Source: a virus. From it: a stretch of DNA of 21,161 nucleotides. The translations under genes and the position numbers were made by a program. Shown here in pieces: positions 13,954 to 21,161 of this stretch (within the stretch, counting starts at the first letter, position 1; the number at the start of each line of letters is the position of its first letter). The notes under the pieces were generated by a model. That model was not told the origin of the DNA. It did not search any database and worked only from the letters and a program-made list of their open reading frames with translations. The stretch lies in the IMG/VR virus record IMGVR_UViG_3300032431_000039, positions 1 through 21,161 of that record; one strand, given 5' to 3'.

Positions 13954-14349
13954 GTGGCGGACTCGGAGCTTGGGACAGATTTCGGCGGGGTGACCGACCT
14001 GGACGCCGCATGGGGTTCGGTCGGTGGTCGCCGTGCGCTGGCAGAGTCAATCGCCCGGCGGCTCATCACGCCGCGTGGAGCTCTACCTGATTTCCCTGAC
14101 TACGGTTTCGATCTGGTGTCGTGCATTGGCTCTGCCATGACGGACTCGCGCATTCGGCAGCGAGTGTCGGAGCAGGTGTTTTTGGAGGAGGAAATTCAGA
14201 ACGCCAGCGTCTCAATCGTGCGCACCAACCCATACGGCAACACCGCGTTGGACATCACGGTCTCGATCGATGCGACCGGAGTTCCTCCGTTTGATTTGAC
14301 CCTCAACGTGTCCGCGCTCGGCGTCGAAGCGATCATTCCAAAGGACTAA
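13954..14349 (+). CDS. Baseplate wedge protein (gpW/gp25-like; Mu gp46-like)
   Basis: This 131-residue protein starts at GTG 13954, behind GAGG at 13938-13941 (a long spacer of 12 bases). It fits the gpW/T4 gp25 wedge family: GRRALAESIARRLITPRGALP, followed by FPDYGFDL, is the family's core helix and turn, and a beta region NTALDITVSIDATG closes the chain. Wedge proteins of this type bind the J-like protein and trigger sheath assembly. Upstream of the GTG the frame soon meets a stop at 13924-13926, so no longer start exists. It is followed by the J-like gene after one base, the standard W-J-I order. Confidence 0.88.
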   Translation: MADSELGTDFGGVTDLDAAWGSVGGRRALAESIARRLITPRGALPDFPDYGFDLVSCIGSAMTDSRIRQRVSEQVFLEEEIQNASVSIVRTNPYGNTALDITVSIDATGVPPFDLTLNVSALGVEAIIPKD

Positions 14350-14350
14350 A

Positions 14351-15547
14351 ATGCTATCGCTCGAACAACTCCGCCAGCCAATGAAGCGCAGCGAAATCGC
14401 TGCCTGGCTCATTCAGACTCTCCGGGACCTGGGTTTCCAGACGACTGGTTGGCAACCGGGGCGCAATCAAACCACGATCCTCAATGCCATCGCAACGGTG
14501 GGCGCGTCGCTGTCGCAGGTCGCTGTCACATTTGCTCGCGCGAACTACTCTGAGACCGCGACGGGCCCCGGTCTGACCCTGCTCTCGCGCTCGCGTTTCT
14601 CCAATGAGCGCGAGAGTGCTCTCCAGGCCACCGGCCCGATGCTGTTTCGCTCCACCGCAACCTCGGCTCACACAATCCAGGTGGGGCAGCTCGTTATTGA
14701 GAGCGCGAGCACCGGTGTGCAATTCGGCAACACCACCGGCGGCGTCCTGAGTGCCGGCGGCACTTTGACTCTCACGGTGGAGGCTCTCGCCTCTGGCCTG
14801 TCCGGCAATGTTGCAAACAGCACTAGGTTGTTCCTGGTCACGCCTCTGGCAGGGGTTGAGGTAACCAACCCGGGACCAGGCCTTGGGGTCGCCTGGTACA
14901 CGACCCAGGCCGGCAGAAACGCCGAGCTGGATTCGGAGCTTCGCCTCCGCAACTCGACCAAATGGGGACTTCTCGCTGTCGAGAAAACCAAAACGGCGAT
15001 GATTGCACTCGCCCTGGAGCAGGACGGCGTGGCCAAGGCCTCCGTGGTCGACAACAACCCTCGCGGCCCCTTCACGGTGGACATTTACATCAGCGCCGCG
15101 GCATCAATCGTGAGTGCCGGACAGATCGCAGCGGCCCAGGCGGCGTTTGCAACGTATACGATGGGCACCGAGTCAGTGTGGCCGCCTACTGACACGCCGC
15201 TGCCGTCTAGCGTTCGGCTCTATCACCCCCCAACACTGCAACTCACAATCAACGGCGTAGTGTACTACGACCCGCAATTCACCGAGGCGGACATCGAGAT
15301 CGAGCTTGGAAATCGGCTGGATGCATTGGTGGAAATCACGCCGCTCGGCGGAACCACCTACGCCGCCGGGGCGGAGAACCTGCTGACGCTCGGAGACATT
15401 TTGCAGGTCATCGAGGAGACTCGCGGCGTTCTCTCGGCGACGCTGACTCTGCCGGCCGGCAACGTGGCCCTGTCTCCGACGACGCTCGTAATTCCACCGG
15501 CCGCAGGGTGGTTCGTTGGCCTCAACCTGGTGCCTGGAGTCACCTAA
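14351..15547 (+). CDS. Baseplate wedge protein J-like (Mu gp47-like)
   Basis: This 398-residue protein starts at ATG 14351 with AAGGA at 14341-14345 as ribosome site. It fits the baseplate J family: an N-terminal helical part (SEIAAWLIQTLRDLGFQ, ETATGPGLTLLSRSRF), a middle beta domain with SGLSGNVANSTR, the conserved NAELDSELRLRNSTKWG segment at about residues 195-211, and a C-terminal beta/helix part ending VGLNLVPGV. It forms the wedge of the baseplate with the W- and I-like proteins. Mu gp47 is about 360 residues, so the length is normal. The stop overlaps the next ATG (TAATG). Confidence 0.88.
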   Translation: MLSLEQLRQPMKRSEIAAWLIQTLRDLGFQTTGWQPGRNQTTILNAIATVGASLSQVAVTFARANYSETATGPGLTLLSRSRFSNERESALQATGPMLFRSTATSAHTIQVGQLVIESASTGVQFGNTTGGVLSAGGTLTLTVEALASGLSGNVANSTRLFLVTPLAGVEVTNPGPGLGVAWYTTQAGRNAELDSELRLRNSTKWGLLAVEKTKTAMIALALEQDGVAKASVVDNNPRGPFTVDIYISAAASIVSAGQIAAAQAAFATYTMGTESVWPPTDTPLPSSVRLYHPPTLQLTINGVVYYDPQFTEADIEIELGNRLDALVEITPLGGTTYAAGAENLLTLGDILQVIEETRGVLSATLTLPAGNVALSPTTLVIPPAAGWFVGLNLVPGVT

Positions 15548-16194
15548 TGGGCGAATATGTAGACTACATGACCAAGAGCGCCACGGGGCCATTTCGTGGC
15601 ACCATGGGTCAGCGAATGGTGGCCACGTTCGGCCTGCTGTTCGACGCGATTCAGCAGACTATCCTGGACGCCGTGCTTTCGCCGTGGCTCGATGAGAGGA
15701 ACGGGCCGGCGTACGATTCGCTCCGCGTGATCGGCAAGGAGCAGAGCATTCCGCAGTTTCCCGAGGAGTCCTGGCTCCAGTACCGCGCGCGCTTGCGCGA
15801 CCCTTGGAGCACGTGGGCTCGCGCCGGAGGGCCGCCGCTCATCATCGAGCAACTGGCTCTCGGTGGTTTTCCTGGAGCACAGATTTTTCGCTGGAGCGCC
15901 GGCGGTTCGCCGTCTGAGTTCGTGGTGTTTTTCCCGGTAGGCTCACACCCGGTGACTGGGCCTGGAGCGGCCTGGGGATCTTTCGTTTGGGGTGACGGCA
16001 CACACTACGGCCCGACTGGGATAACGCCGGCCCAAATAGAGACCATCCGCGGCATCATCAAACACTGGAAGCCGGCCATCTGGGTCTGCAAAAAGGTGAT
16101 TTTTGAGCTGAGCGGCTGGACGTATGGCTCTGGGCATACCTGGGGCGAACCCGGACTAGTATGGGGCGGAACTCAAGCAGAAATCGGAGTCTGA
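15547..16194 (+). CDS. Baseplate/tail protein I-like (Mu gp48-like)
   Basis: This 215-residue protein starts at ATG 15547, overlapping the J-like stop; the upstream extension to 15508 is dropped. Its place after J and before the fibres is that of tail protein I, which anchors fibres on the wedge. Features are an N-terminal helical region (DAIQQTILDAVLSPWL), then YDSLRVIGKEQSIPQFPEES, a WLQYRARLRDPW segment, and a late ITPAQIETIRGIIKHWKPA helix leading to WVCKKVIFEL. The chain ends in a Gly/Trp-rich stretch (WTYGSGHTWGEPGLVWGG) that may be the fibre docking part. The family resemblance is moderate; the order makes it firm. Confidence 0.8.
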   Translation: MGEYVDYMTKSATGPFRGTMGQRMVATFGLLFDAIQQTILDAVLSPWLDERNGPAYDSLRVIGKEQSIPQFPEESWLQYRARLRDPWSTWARAGGPPLIIEQLALGGFPGAQIFRWSAGGSPSEFVVFFPVGSHPVTGPGAAWGSFVWGDGTHYGPTGITPAQIETIRGIIKHWKPAIWVCKKVIFELSGWTYGSGHTWGEPGLVWGGTQAEIGV

Positions 16195-16195
16195 A

Positions 16196-16816
16196 ATGCC
16201 TGGAAATATCACTGACGCGAACGTTTTTACAGATCCAGTCAACACTCCGCTCGATGGAGAATCAGCAAACGGTTCGAGCGTTCTCGATGCTCTGCAAGAC
16301 CTGGCGAACCGAACGCGGTTTCTGAAGAACCAGGTGGATGCGACCAATGCAACGGCGGCGTCTGGGGCAGTAATCCGGTCTCAGTGGGCTGAGTACAGGA
16401 TGACTGGAGACCCGGTAGCTGGCTCCGGCGAGCCAACCTTGACCGAGTTGAGTGATCCTGCGGCAGCGTATTCCCTGGTGGCAGATCGAATCCAGGTTCC
16501 AGCCGCCGGCACGTATAGGGTCAGCGCTGGGTTTAGCGCAAAAAGCGCGGACACGGGCGCCAGCAAAAGACTGCGTGTCCTTTTGAGAAAAAACGGGCTC
16601 ACCACTGGTGACACCACCTACTCGCATTTTATCACTCGCGCCCTGAATGATGTCGATGCATTCGCAGAGGGGTCAATGACTGGGATGTTCATCATTACCA
16701 CGCCCGCCACCGAACGAATCAACGTAAATTTTTCAAACTCCACCGGCAATATCGCTCTTCAGGTGTCCGGCGCTGACCAGAAATTCAACTGGATCTTGAT
16801 TGAGCGGACGGCATAA
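16196..16816 (+). CDS. Tail fibre / receptor-binding-type protein
   Basis: This 206-residue protein starts at ATG 16196 with GGAG at 16187-16190. The N-terminal part, FTDPVNTPLDGESANGSSVL followed by LQDLANRTRFLKNQVDATN, resembles the baseplate-attachment segment of many phage fibres, including the typical 'LANRT.FLK.QV' helix. The C-terminal 120 residues form a beta pattern with AAGTYRVSAGFSAKSADTG and KRLRVLLRKNGLTTGD, like C1q/TNF-type or other jelly-roll heads that bind surface sugars. No enzyme motif is seen. It probably bridges the baseplate and the larger spike encoded next. The stop overlaps the next ATG (TAATG at 16814-16818). Confidence 0.72.
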   Translation: MPGNITDANVFTDPVNTPLDGESANGSSVLDALQDLANRTRFLKNQVDATNATAASGAVIRSQWAEYRMTGDPVAGSGEPTLTELSDPAAAYSLVADRIQVPAAGTYRVSAGFSAKSADTGASKRLRVLLRKNGLTTGDTTYSHFITRALNDVDAFAEGSMTGMFIITTPATERINVNFSNSTGNIALQVSGADQKFNWILIERTA

Positions 16817-19377
16817 TGGGCGCCCTAGACAACCTCATGGGCAAACACGTCATTGTAAATGACGTGCCTCTACCGGACCGCAAAACCGTGCGTTTTGCCG
16901 GCGCCGTCACGGCCTCCGACTCGCCAAGCGAGAACACGACTGACATCGTGATCGCCTCCGGCAGTGGGACACAGAACCTCTCAAGCGTGCTCGGAATCGG
17001 CAACAGCGCGGCAGGCGAGCAACTGAAAAACGTGGGCGCCGCAACGGACCCGAACGACGCGGTAACCAAGCTCCAAAGCGACGGCATTGCCGATGCTCGC
17101 ATTGACCTCCGCGAGTACGCCACCATGGCGCTCTCGCGCGCGATCGCGCCTGTGAGCGGACGTCGAACCATCACCAAGGGGTTCGCTGCGGCTGGCGATG
17201 GCGGCGGAGGCCAGTGGCTTGATGTTACCGGAGCCGCGCCTGGTACCCACGTCCACAACGGCGGCACGGTCATCGTGCCGATTGCCGGCGATGGTAGCGC
17301 GGCGAAGCTTCGGCAGAGCTGGACCGAAGTGGACGCACGCTGGTTCGGCGCGGCTCCGACGGCTAGCGGCGCGACCAATCATGCAGCGTTTGCGGCGGCA
17401 CTGGCGCTGGGTAAGCCGCTCGTAATCTCCTCCGATACCTACACGATTACTGGCGCGACGCTCGTGGCAACGGCTGCAATCAGGGGCACCGGACCAGCCA
17501 CGGACGCTGGGTCCAAACTCGTGTGCGGCGCATCACTCGCTGGACCCATGCTGCGATACTCTGTCAGCGGCGGGCGCATGTCGGGATTCACCGTGGACGG
17601 CGCGAACCTCGCCGACATTTGCATCGAGATACTGAACTCGAATATTTCGTCTCACGACAGCATCACGGTTATTCGAGCCCGGTACGATGGCGTGCACTAC
17701 CCGATCGCAGGTAACAACCTGGGCACGGTCTGGACCGCGCTTAAAGCGATGTTCTGTGGGCGCCATTACACGACGGGCACGGTCACTGCCGCGGCCGGGG
17801 CCACCGTCATCACGGTCACGGGCGCCGCGGACCTCACGACCATCGGGATCCGCGAATCCTTCGACTCAATTTATTTTGATGCGGAGCGCACCGCCGACGT
17901 TGCTGGCGGCGAACTGTGCGGGCTTGTGCACGACGTCTCGGTGCTAAACGCTACGCAGCTTACAATCTATCCACCGCTCACCACCGCACTGACCGCAGCG
18001 ACGTTTTCGGTCAACATGGGATCGGGCGTCAACATTGGTGCGCACAGCATCAATGGCTCGATGCGTTTTATATCCCCGCTATTTTTCGAGAATGCCGACG
18101 CGGGATTGCGCGACGCGGGCCTGTTCGGCGCAACCGTCATAGGCGGAATTTACGAGCACAACCACGCCGTTGGCCGCCAACTCGGCCGCCAACTCGGGAC
18201 CGCGGCCAACAGCACCGGTGGCACGGATGTGGGGCCGCATTTTGAGGCGTCGTTTGGCGGCTCGTTTCAGTACGCATTTTGCTACCGCGTGCAACTGCTC
18301 CCCGGCATGTCGACTACTTTATTCGCGGGGAATGAGCACCCGGCGTTTCGGGTGTGGCCGTTCTCTCACGGTCCCCCGTCGCATTCGGAGTGTAACGATT
18401 TCCGCTCAATCAGCGGGGACACGGCCGTGCTGGCCCAGAGATTCAGCGGGAGGATCGGTCTGATTGTAGCCACGGCCCGACTAGTGCTGCAGTCTGGAGG
18501 CCTAGGCAATTTCCAGGACGGAGAAACTTACTACTTCAAGTGCCGCGCGAACGTCCAGATCATTGCAGGCGCCGGGGCTACGGTCTCAGGGCGCCTACTC
18601 TACGGCAACGGGTCGACAATTGAATGCACGCACATGGGCGGCGGGGAGTGGTTCGTTAGCGGCGGCGGCGGTTACTGGACGTCGACCACTGCCGCGCAGC
18701 CAAGCGCGCCGCTGTTCACCAACGAAACAATCCTGCTGACCGACGGAAATCCGGACAGTGGATCCCCGTCGCTCGTGACCAGTGCGGCCGGCGTTTGGCG
18801 CCGCTCCGACGGCAACATCGCGCAAGCCGGCCTCTACGTCCCATACCTGACGTATCCCAACGGCCGCAGCGTTGCTGGCAAAGCGGCAGCGGGTGCCGGG
18901 CTTGGCGACGAGATTGGGCTCACCGACAACACGGTGCTCGCGGCGCTCGGGTCGGCGGCGATCTCGGCACAGAAAGTCACGGACCCTCTGTGCGCATTCG
19001 CGAGCGCGGACGGGAAGGTGCTCGTCGAGCGGGTGTCTCCCGGCGCAGCAACCGACTCGGCGTCGCTGGCCAACGCGGCCACTCTGCTCCTCAGCTACAC
19101 GACGGCCACGAACCGAGACCATGCGTTGATTGCGGTTGTCAAAATGACCGTCGCCTCGGTGCGCTACGTCGTGCGGCTGGCAGTCGACGCGGAGAACGTG
19201 GCGGGCACCGTAGCGGTCTTGGGCCAGCAAGTGCTTGGCGCCTTGCCCGTCGGCGTCACGCTCGTGGCCAACGTGAGCGGCACCTCCGTTCGCGCGGCAC
19301 TGCTCAATAGTACGGGCGCGGCCATCGGCCCCATCCGCATGCGTTGGAGCCGCGCGACAGTCGAGGACCCTTCGTGA
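16816..19377 (+). CDS. Tailspike with pectate-lyase-like beta-helix
   Basis: This 853-residue protein is the largest in the window. Residues about 1-95 form the anchor, with a segment GEQLKNVGAATDPNDAVTKL typical of fibre N-termini. A segment with VDARWFGA (V172-A179), then TNHAAFAAALALGKPLVISS and DTYTITG, is the usual opening of a pectate-lyase-type right-handed beta-helix. The helix continues with Gly/Asn turns to roughly residue 600. The C-terminal 250 residues are beta-rich and may trimerise or bind receptor. Such spikes usually cut or bind surface polysaccharide; I cannot identify catalytic residues. The gene starts at ATG 16816 by TAATG overlap and ends overlapping the next GTG. The host sugar cannot be inferred. 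Confidence 0.82.
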   Translation: MGALDNLMGKHVIVNDVPLPDRKTVRFAGAVTASDSPSENTTDIVIASGSGTQNLSSVLGIGNSAAGEQLKNVGAATDPNDAVTKLQSDGIADARIDLREYATMALSRAIAPVSGRRTITKGFAAAGDGGGGQWLDVTGAAPGTHVHNGGTVIVPIAGDGSAAKLRQSWTEVDARWFGAAPTASGATNHAAFAAALALGKPLVISSDTYTITGATLVATAAIRGTGPATDAGSKLVCGASLAGPMLRYSVSGGRMSGFTVDGANLADICIEILNSNISSHDSITVIRARYDGVHYPIAGNNLGTVWTALKAMFCGRHYTTGTVTAAAGATVITVTGAADLTTIGIRESFDSIYFDAERTADVAGGELCGLVHDVSVLNATQLTIYPPLTTALTAATFSVNMGSGVNIGAHSINGSMRFISPLFFENADAGLRDAGLFGATVIGGIYEHNHAVGRQLGRQLGTAANSTGGTDVGPHFEASFGGSFQYAFCYRVQLLPGMSTTLFAGNEHPAFRVWPFSHGPPSHSECNDFRSISGDTAVLAQRFSGRIGLIVATARLVLQSGGLGNFQDGETYYFKCRANVQIIAGAGATVSGRLLYGNGSTIECTHMGGGEWFVSGGGGYWTSTTAAQPSAPLFTNETILLTDGNPDSGSPSLVTSAAGVWRRSDGNIAQAGLYVPYLTYPNGRSVAGKAAAGAGLGDEIGLTDNTVLAALGSAAISAQKVTDPLCAFASADGKVLVERVSPGAATDSASLANAATLLLSYTTATNRDHALIAVVKMTVASVRYVVRLAVDAENVAGTVAVLGQQVLGALPVGVTLVANVSGTSVRAALLNSTGAAIGPIRMRWSRATVEDPS
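18172..18195 (+). repeat. Perfect 12-base tandem duplication within the tailspike gene
   Basis: GGCCGCCAACTC occurs twice in tandem (18172-18183 and 18184-18195), encoding the duplicated tetrapeptide GRQL. It keeps the frame and looks like a recent slip duplication in a loop of the beta-helix region. Confidence 0.8.
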
Positions 19378-20333
19378 GCGTCTTAGACTACCACCGAGCA
19401 CAGGTGTTCAACCCGCTCTCGATCACGAGTTCTACGCCGTTCCTCTGGTGCGAAGTCGACCGAGGCACGACGTTCTCGGGCGACGCGATCGCTGCTGGTA
19501 CCACGCCGCCCGTCGTGACGATTACGGGGGTCAACTCGCCAACGTTCCCAACGATCAAAGTCCGCATTCCCGCCGGCGGTGCACGCGGCACGGCGACGTA
19601 CGAGACGAGTTACGATGGCGTGCTTTGGAGCACGGCGGCCGCAACGCTCGCGTCTGTGGTGGTGGGACCGTTTACGATCAATTTCCCCGTCGGCACGTAC
19701 GCAACGAACAACACATACGACGCGAATCCGCAGACGCTGAACGACATGACAGCGGAGGCAAATCACCTGAGCGCGGCAGCCGCGACGGGCCCGCTCATTG
19801 TGCCCAACGCATTGGGCGGGCGCGCGGGATTCACGGCCGCCGCGTCGCGGTATTTCGTGCGCACTGTGCTCACGAACTCGCGCGCGGTGTCGGGGCCCAT
19901 GACGATCATCGTCATCGGCAGAACCCCCGCTTCGACCGGCGGCGTGATCATCGCAGGCGGAGTCAACTCTATGCGCGACCTACGCACAGACGGCGCGGGC
20001 GCATGGGGGCTAGTCTCCACTGCCGTCGGCAATATCTCCCCTACTGCAGCGGCGGAGATCAATCGAGACTTCCAACTCTCCGCGAGCTGGGATGGCGTTA
20101 ATTCGCTCGGCGAGCTTCGGCAGCGGGGTCTGCCGACGGTGCGCGGTACTGCGAACCCAGTGGACCCTGCGTCACTTGCGCTCACAACGATCGCGTTCGG
20201 CGCGCACGGTACCGGCACGAACGTGGCCGTCAACTTCCAGCTAGCAGCGATCTTCGCTTGCGATGGCCTGCTGTCCGCCGGCGATCTGGCACGCCTCCGC
20301 GACGGCTTTGCACACCGCTACTCGATACTCTGA
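19374..20333 (+). CDS. Second tail fibre / LamG-like domain protein
   Basis: This 319-residue protein starts at GTG 19374, overlapping the spike stop (GTGA). The frame extends up to a TTG at 19344, but that part lies inside the spike gene. The N-terminal part holds a beta module (residues about 45-119), with YETSYDGVLWS and FTINFPVGTYATNNTYDAN, very like the module inside the sheath protein. The C-terminal 190 residues (GRAGFTAAASRYFVRTVLTN, TIIVIGRTPASTGGVIIAGG, FQLAAIFACDGLLSAGDLAR) have the run of strands and the late 'L..GDL.RL' segment of concanavalin A/LamG-like carbohydrate-binding folds. A host-surface sugar-binding role is inferred. Confidence 0.7.
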   Translation: MSVLDYHRAQVFNPLSITSSTPFLWCEVDRGTTFSGDAIAAGTTPPVVTITGVNSPTFPTIKVRIPAGGARGTATYETSYDGVLWSTAAATLASVVVGPFTINFPVGTYATNNTYDANPQTLNDMTAEANHLSAAAATGPLIVPNALGGRAGFTAAASRYFVRTVLTNSRAVSGPMTIIVIGRTPASTGGVIIAGGVNSMRDLRTDGAGAWGLVSTAVGNISPTAAAEINRDFQLSASWDGVNSLGELRQRGLPTVRGTANPVDPASLALTTIAFGAHGTGTNVAVNFQLAAIFACDGLLSAGDLARLRDGFAHRYSIL

Positions 20334-20352
20334 CCCCCCGAGGTAACCGCCC

Positions 20353-20550
20353 ATGACCAAAATAGCGAAAGAGTCGAAAGAGTCGAAGGCCGCCGCGAAG
20401 GCCGCATCGAAAGCCGCACGAGCACGGGCCAGTGCCGACGCGCGCGATGACGCCGAACTCATCGAGAGCATCCGTGAGCGGAAAGAGGCGGGTGTGTTCG
20501 AACGGATACACCTCGCGCGCACCGCCCTCGAAGGCGCGCCCGTCGCCTGA
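20353..20550 (+). CDS. Small basic helical protein with internal repeats
   Basis: This 65-residue protein starts at ATG 20353 with a good ribosome site (GAGGT at 20340-20344), 19 bases after the fibre stop. The N-terminal third is a run of KES and KAA units (AKESKESKAAAKAASKAARA) encoded by short imperfect DNA repeats, predicted to be one long basic helix. The rest is an amphipathic helix with alternating charges (DDAELIESIRERKEAGVFER). No family is recognised. It lies at the border of fibre and lysis genes; a fibre-assembly factor or a regulator of lysis are both possible, without support from sequence. Confidence 0.65.
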   Translation: MTKIAKESKESKAAAKAASKAARARASADARDDAELIESIRERKEAGVFERIHLARTALEGAPVA

Positions 20551-20560
20551 AATGGAAATT

Positions 20561-21142
20561 ATGCCCAATCACACCAACGCCATTTTCGCAGCCCTGGTCT
20601 CAGTCGAGCCATCGCTCCCGTGGATTTTGCTGGCTCTGGCTACGGAGATCGGTTTGCGTTTCGTACGTCGACTTTTCCCCGCTCAGGCCAGGCTCATTCC
20701 CGCGGGCTGGGACCTCATCCCCGCGGCTCTGCTGGCTGCAGGGTTCGCCGCCGCGACGACGGAGGTGACGTCGCTCACTCTGTTTTTCGGTGGCGTCATG
20801 GGCGTCCTCGGGCCGTTGCTGCGCACCACTCCGCCAAACGTGCCGACGCCTCCGCCCTCGCCTCCTGCTGATGGCTATGCTGCGTGGACCCGCGGCGGGC
20901 CATCGTGGCGCGGACCATCCCCGTACTGGAGGCGCGGCGCTCTGATTGGGGTCCTAATGCTCCTGGTCGCGGCTTGCACCCAACCCCGCCCACCCGGGCG
21001 AGACCCGTGCTACCTGGCTGCCGAGGCCCGAGCTTTTGAGCGCGGCGTGACCGAGTGCGCGGATTACGAGTCGACGGCTCAGTGTCCAGCGTGGCCGGCC
21101 ATCGACAGCGAAATGCAACGCGAGCAGGAGGCGTGCGAATGA
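20561..21142 (+). CDS. Holin-like membrane protein with C-terminal lipobox and Cys-rich tail
   Basis: This 193-residue protein is drawn from ATG 20561 (GGA just upstream); the in-frame ATG 20552 would add three residues. Hydrophobic stretches lie at about 20-35, 50-67 and 70-87, with a basic RFVRRLF between the first two, a holin-like layout. A Pro-rich linker (91-103) and Trp/Arg/Gly stretch follow, then a fourth hydrophobic run after RR (124-125) ending in LMLLVAAC (C139), a good lipobox. The remaining 54 residues carry four more Cys (150, 166, 175, 192). A lipobox this far inside a protein is odd: either one chain with a fourth segment, or a lipoprotein translated separately. Position suggests the lysis cassette; holin and spanin roles are inferred. 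Confidence 0.6.
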   Translation: MPNHTNAIFAALVSVEPSLPWILLALATEIGLRFVRRLFPAQARLIPAGWDLIPAALLAAGFAAATTEVTSLTLFFGGVMGVLGPLLRTTPPNVPTPPPSPPADGYAAWTRGGPSWRGPSPYWRRGALIGVLMLLVAACTQPRPPGRDPCYLAAEARAFERGVTECADYESTAQCPAWPAIDSEMQREQEACE

Positions 21143-21161
21143 ACTGGGAACTACTGGTGAG
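21139..21161 (+). CDS. Start of a further gene, cut by window end
   Basis: ATG 21139 overlaps the previous stop (ATGA) and has a strong ribosome site, GGAGG, at 21127-21131. Only MNWELLV is encoded before the window ends. By position it is a further lysis-cassette gene; the product cannot be identified. Confidence 0.5.

Noticed and set aside
18595-19401. 268-residue open frame on the minus strand opposite the tailspike end
   Set aside because: Arg/Gly-rich, without motif or ribosome site, antisense to a well supported gene.
1-21161. CRISPR array, tRNA gene, integrase, transposase or attachment repeat
   Set aside because: No regularly spaced repeats, no tRNA-like cloverleaf and no such protein were found on reading both strands.

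Overview
The window is a GC-rich (roughly 60% by eye) stretch of a tailed, contractile-tail (myovirus) phage or prophage. Every gene I can support lies on the + strand, packed head to tail. The order and families match the Mu-like late region: Mu gp28-like terminase, gp29-like portal, gpI protease with an internal scaffold, decoration protein, gpT capsid, gp36, gpG, then sheath, tube and baseplate gp45/46/47/48. No host gene, integrase, transposase, attachment site, tRNA or CRISPR array is visible, so free phage versus prophage cannot be decided here. The host is probably a high-GC bacterium. The lipobox near the right end suggests a diderm host, but the sequence does not name a taxon.

Layout. 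1-516: C-terminal end of the large terminase. 560-4926: head module, made of a portal with an extra C-terminal P-loop domain, a small unknown protein, the protease/scaffold pair, a cement protein and the major capsid. 4946-4975: strong hairpin. 4981-6576: head-tail connection and tail completion. 6580-8516: sheath and tube, followed by a second strong hairpin (8588-8617). 8654-11099: tail assembly chaperone with a -1 frameshift extension, then the tape measure. 11096-16194: baseplate (tail protein, hub, spike, wedges W/J/I), with two unrecognised proteins in between. 16196-20333: three receptor-binding or fibre-type proteins, including an 853-residue tailspike with a right-handed beta-helix signature. 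20353-21161: probable start of the lysis cassette.

How they work together. Terminase and portal fill a prohead built from gpT on the internally initiated scaffold, which the gpI protease then removes. The gp36, gpG and terminator-like proteins close the head-tail joint. The chaperone and tape measure set tube polymerisation, and the sheath contracts around the tube. The baseplate holds the spike and the fibres that find the host. Most junctions are ATGA, GTGA, TAATG or TGATG overlaps, which suggests translational coupling. The two conspicuous breaks in this chain both carry hairpins and directly follow the two genes expected to be made in greatest excess besides sheath (capsid and tube).

Most unusual points: the portal-P-loop fusion together with the absence of a MuF-like gene at its usual place, the paired hairpins, a beta module shared by sheath and fibre, an orphan helical protein inside the baseplate cluster, and a holin-like protein carrying an internal lipobox.
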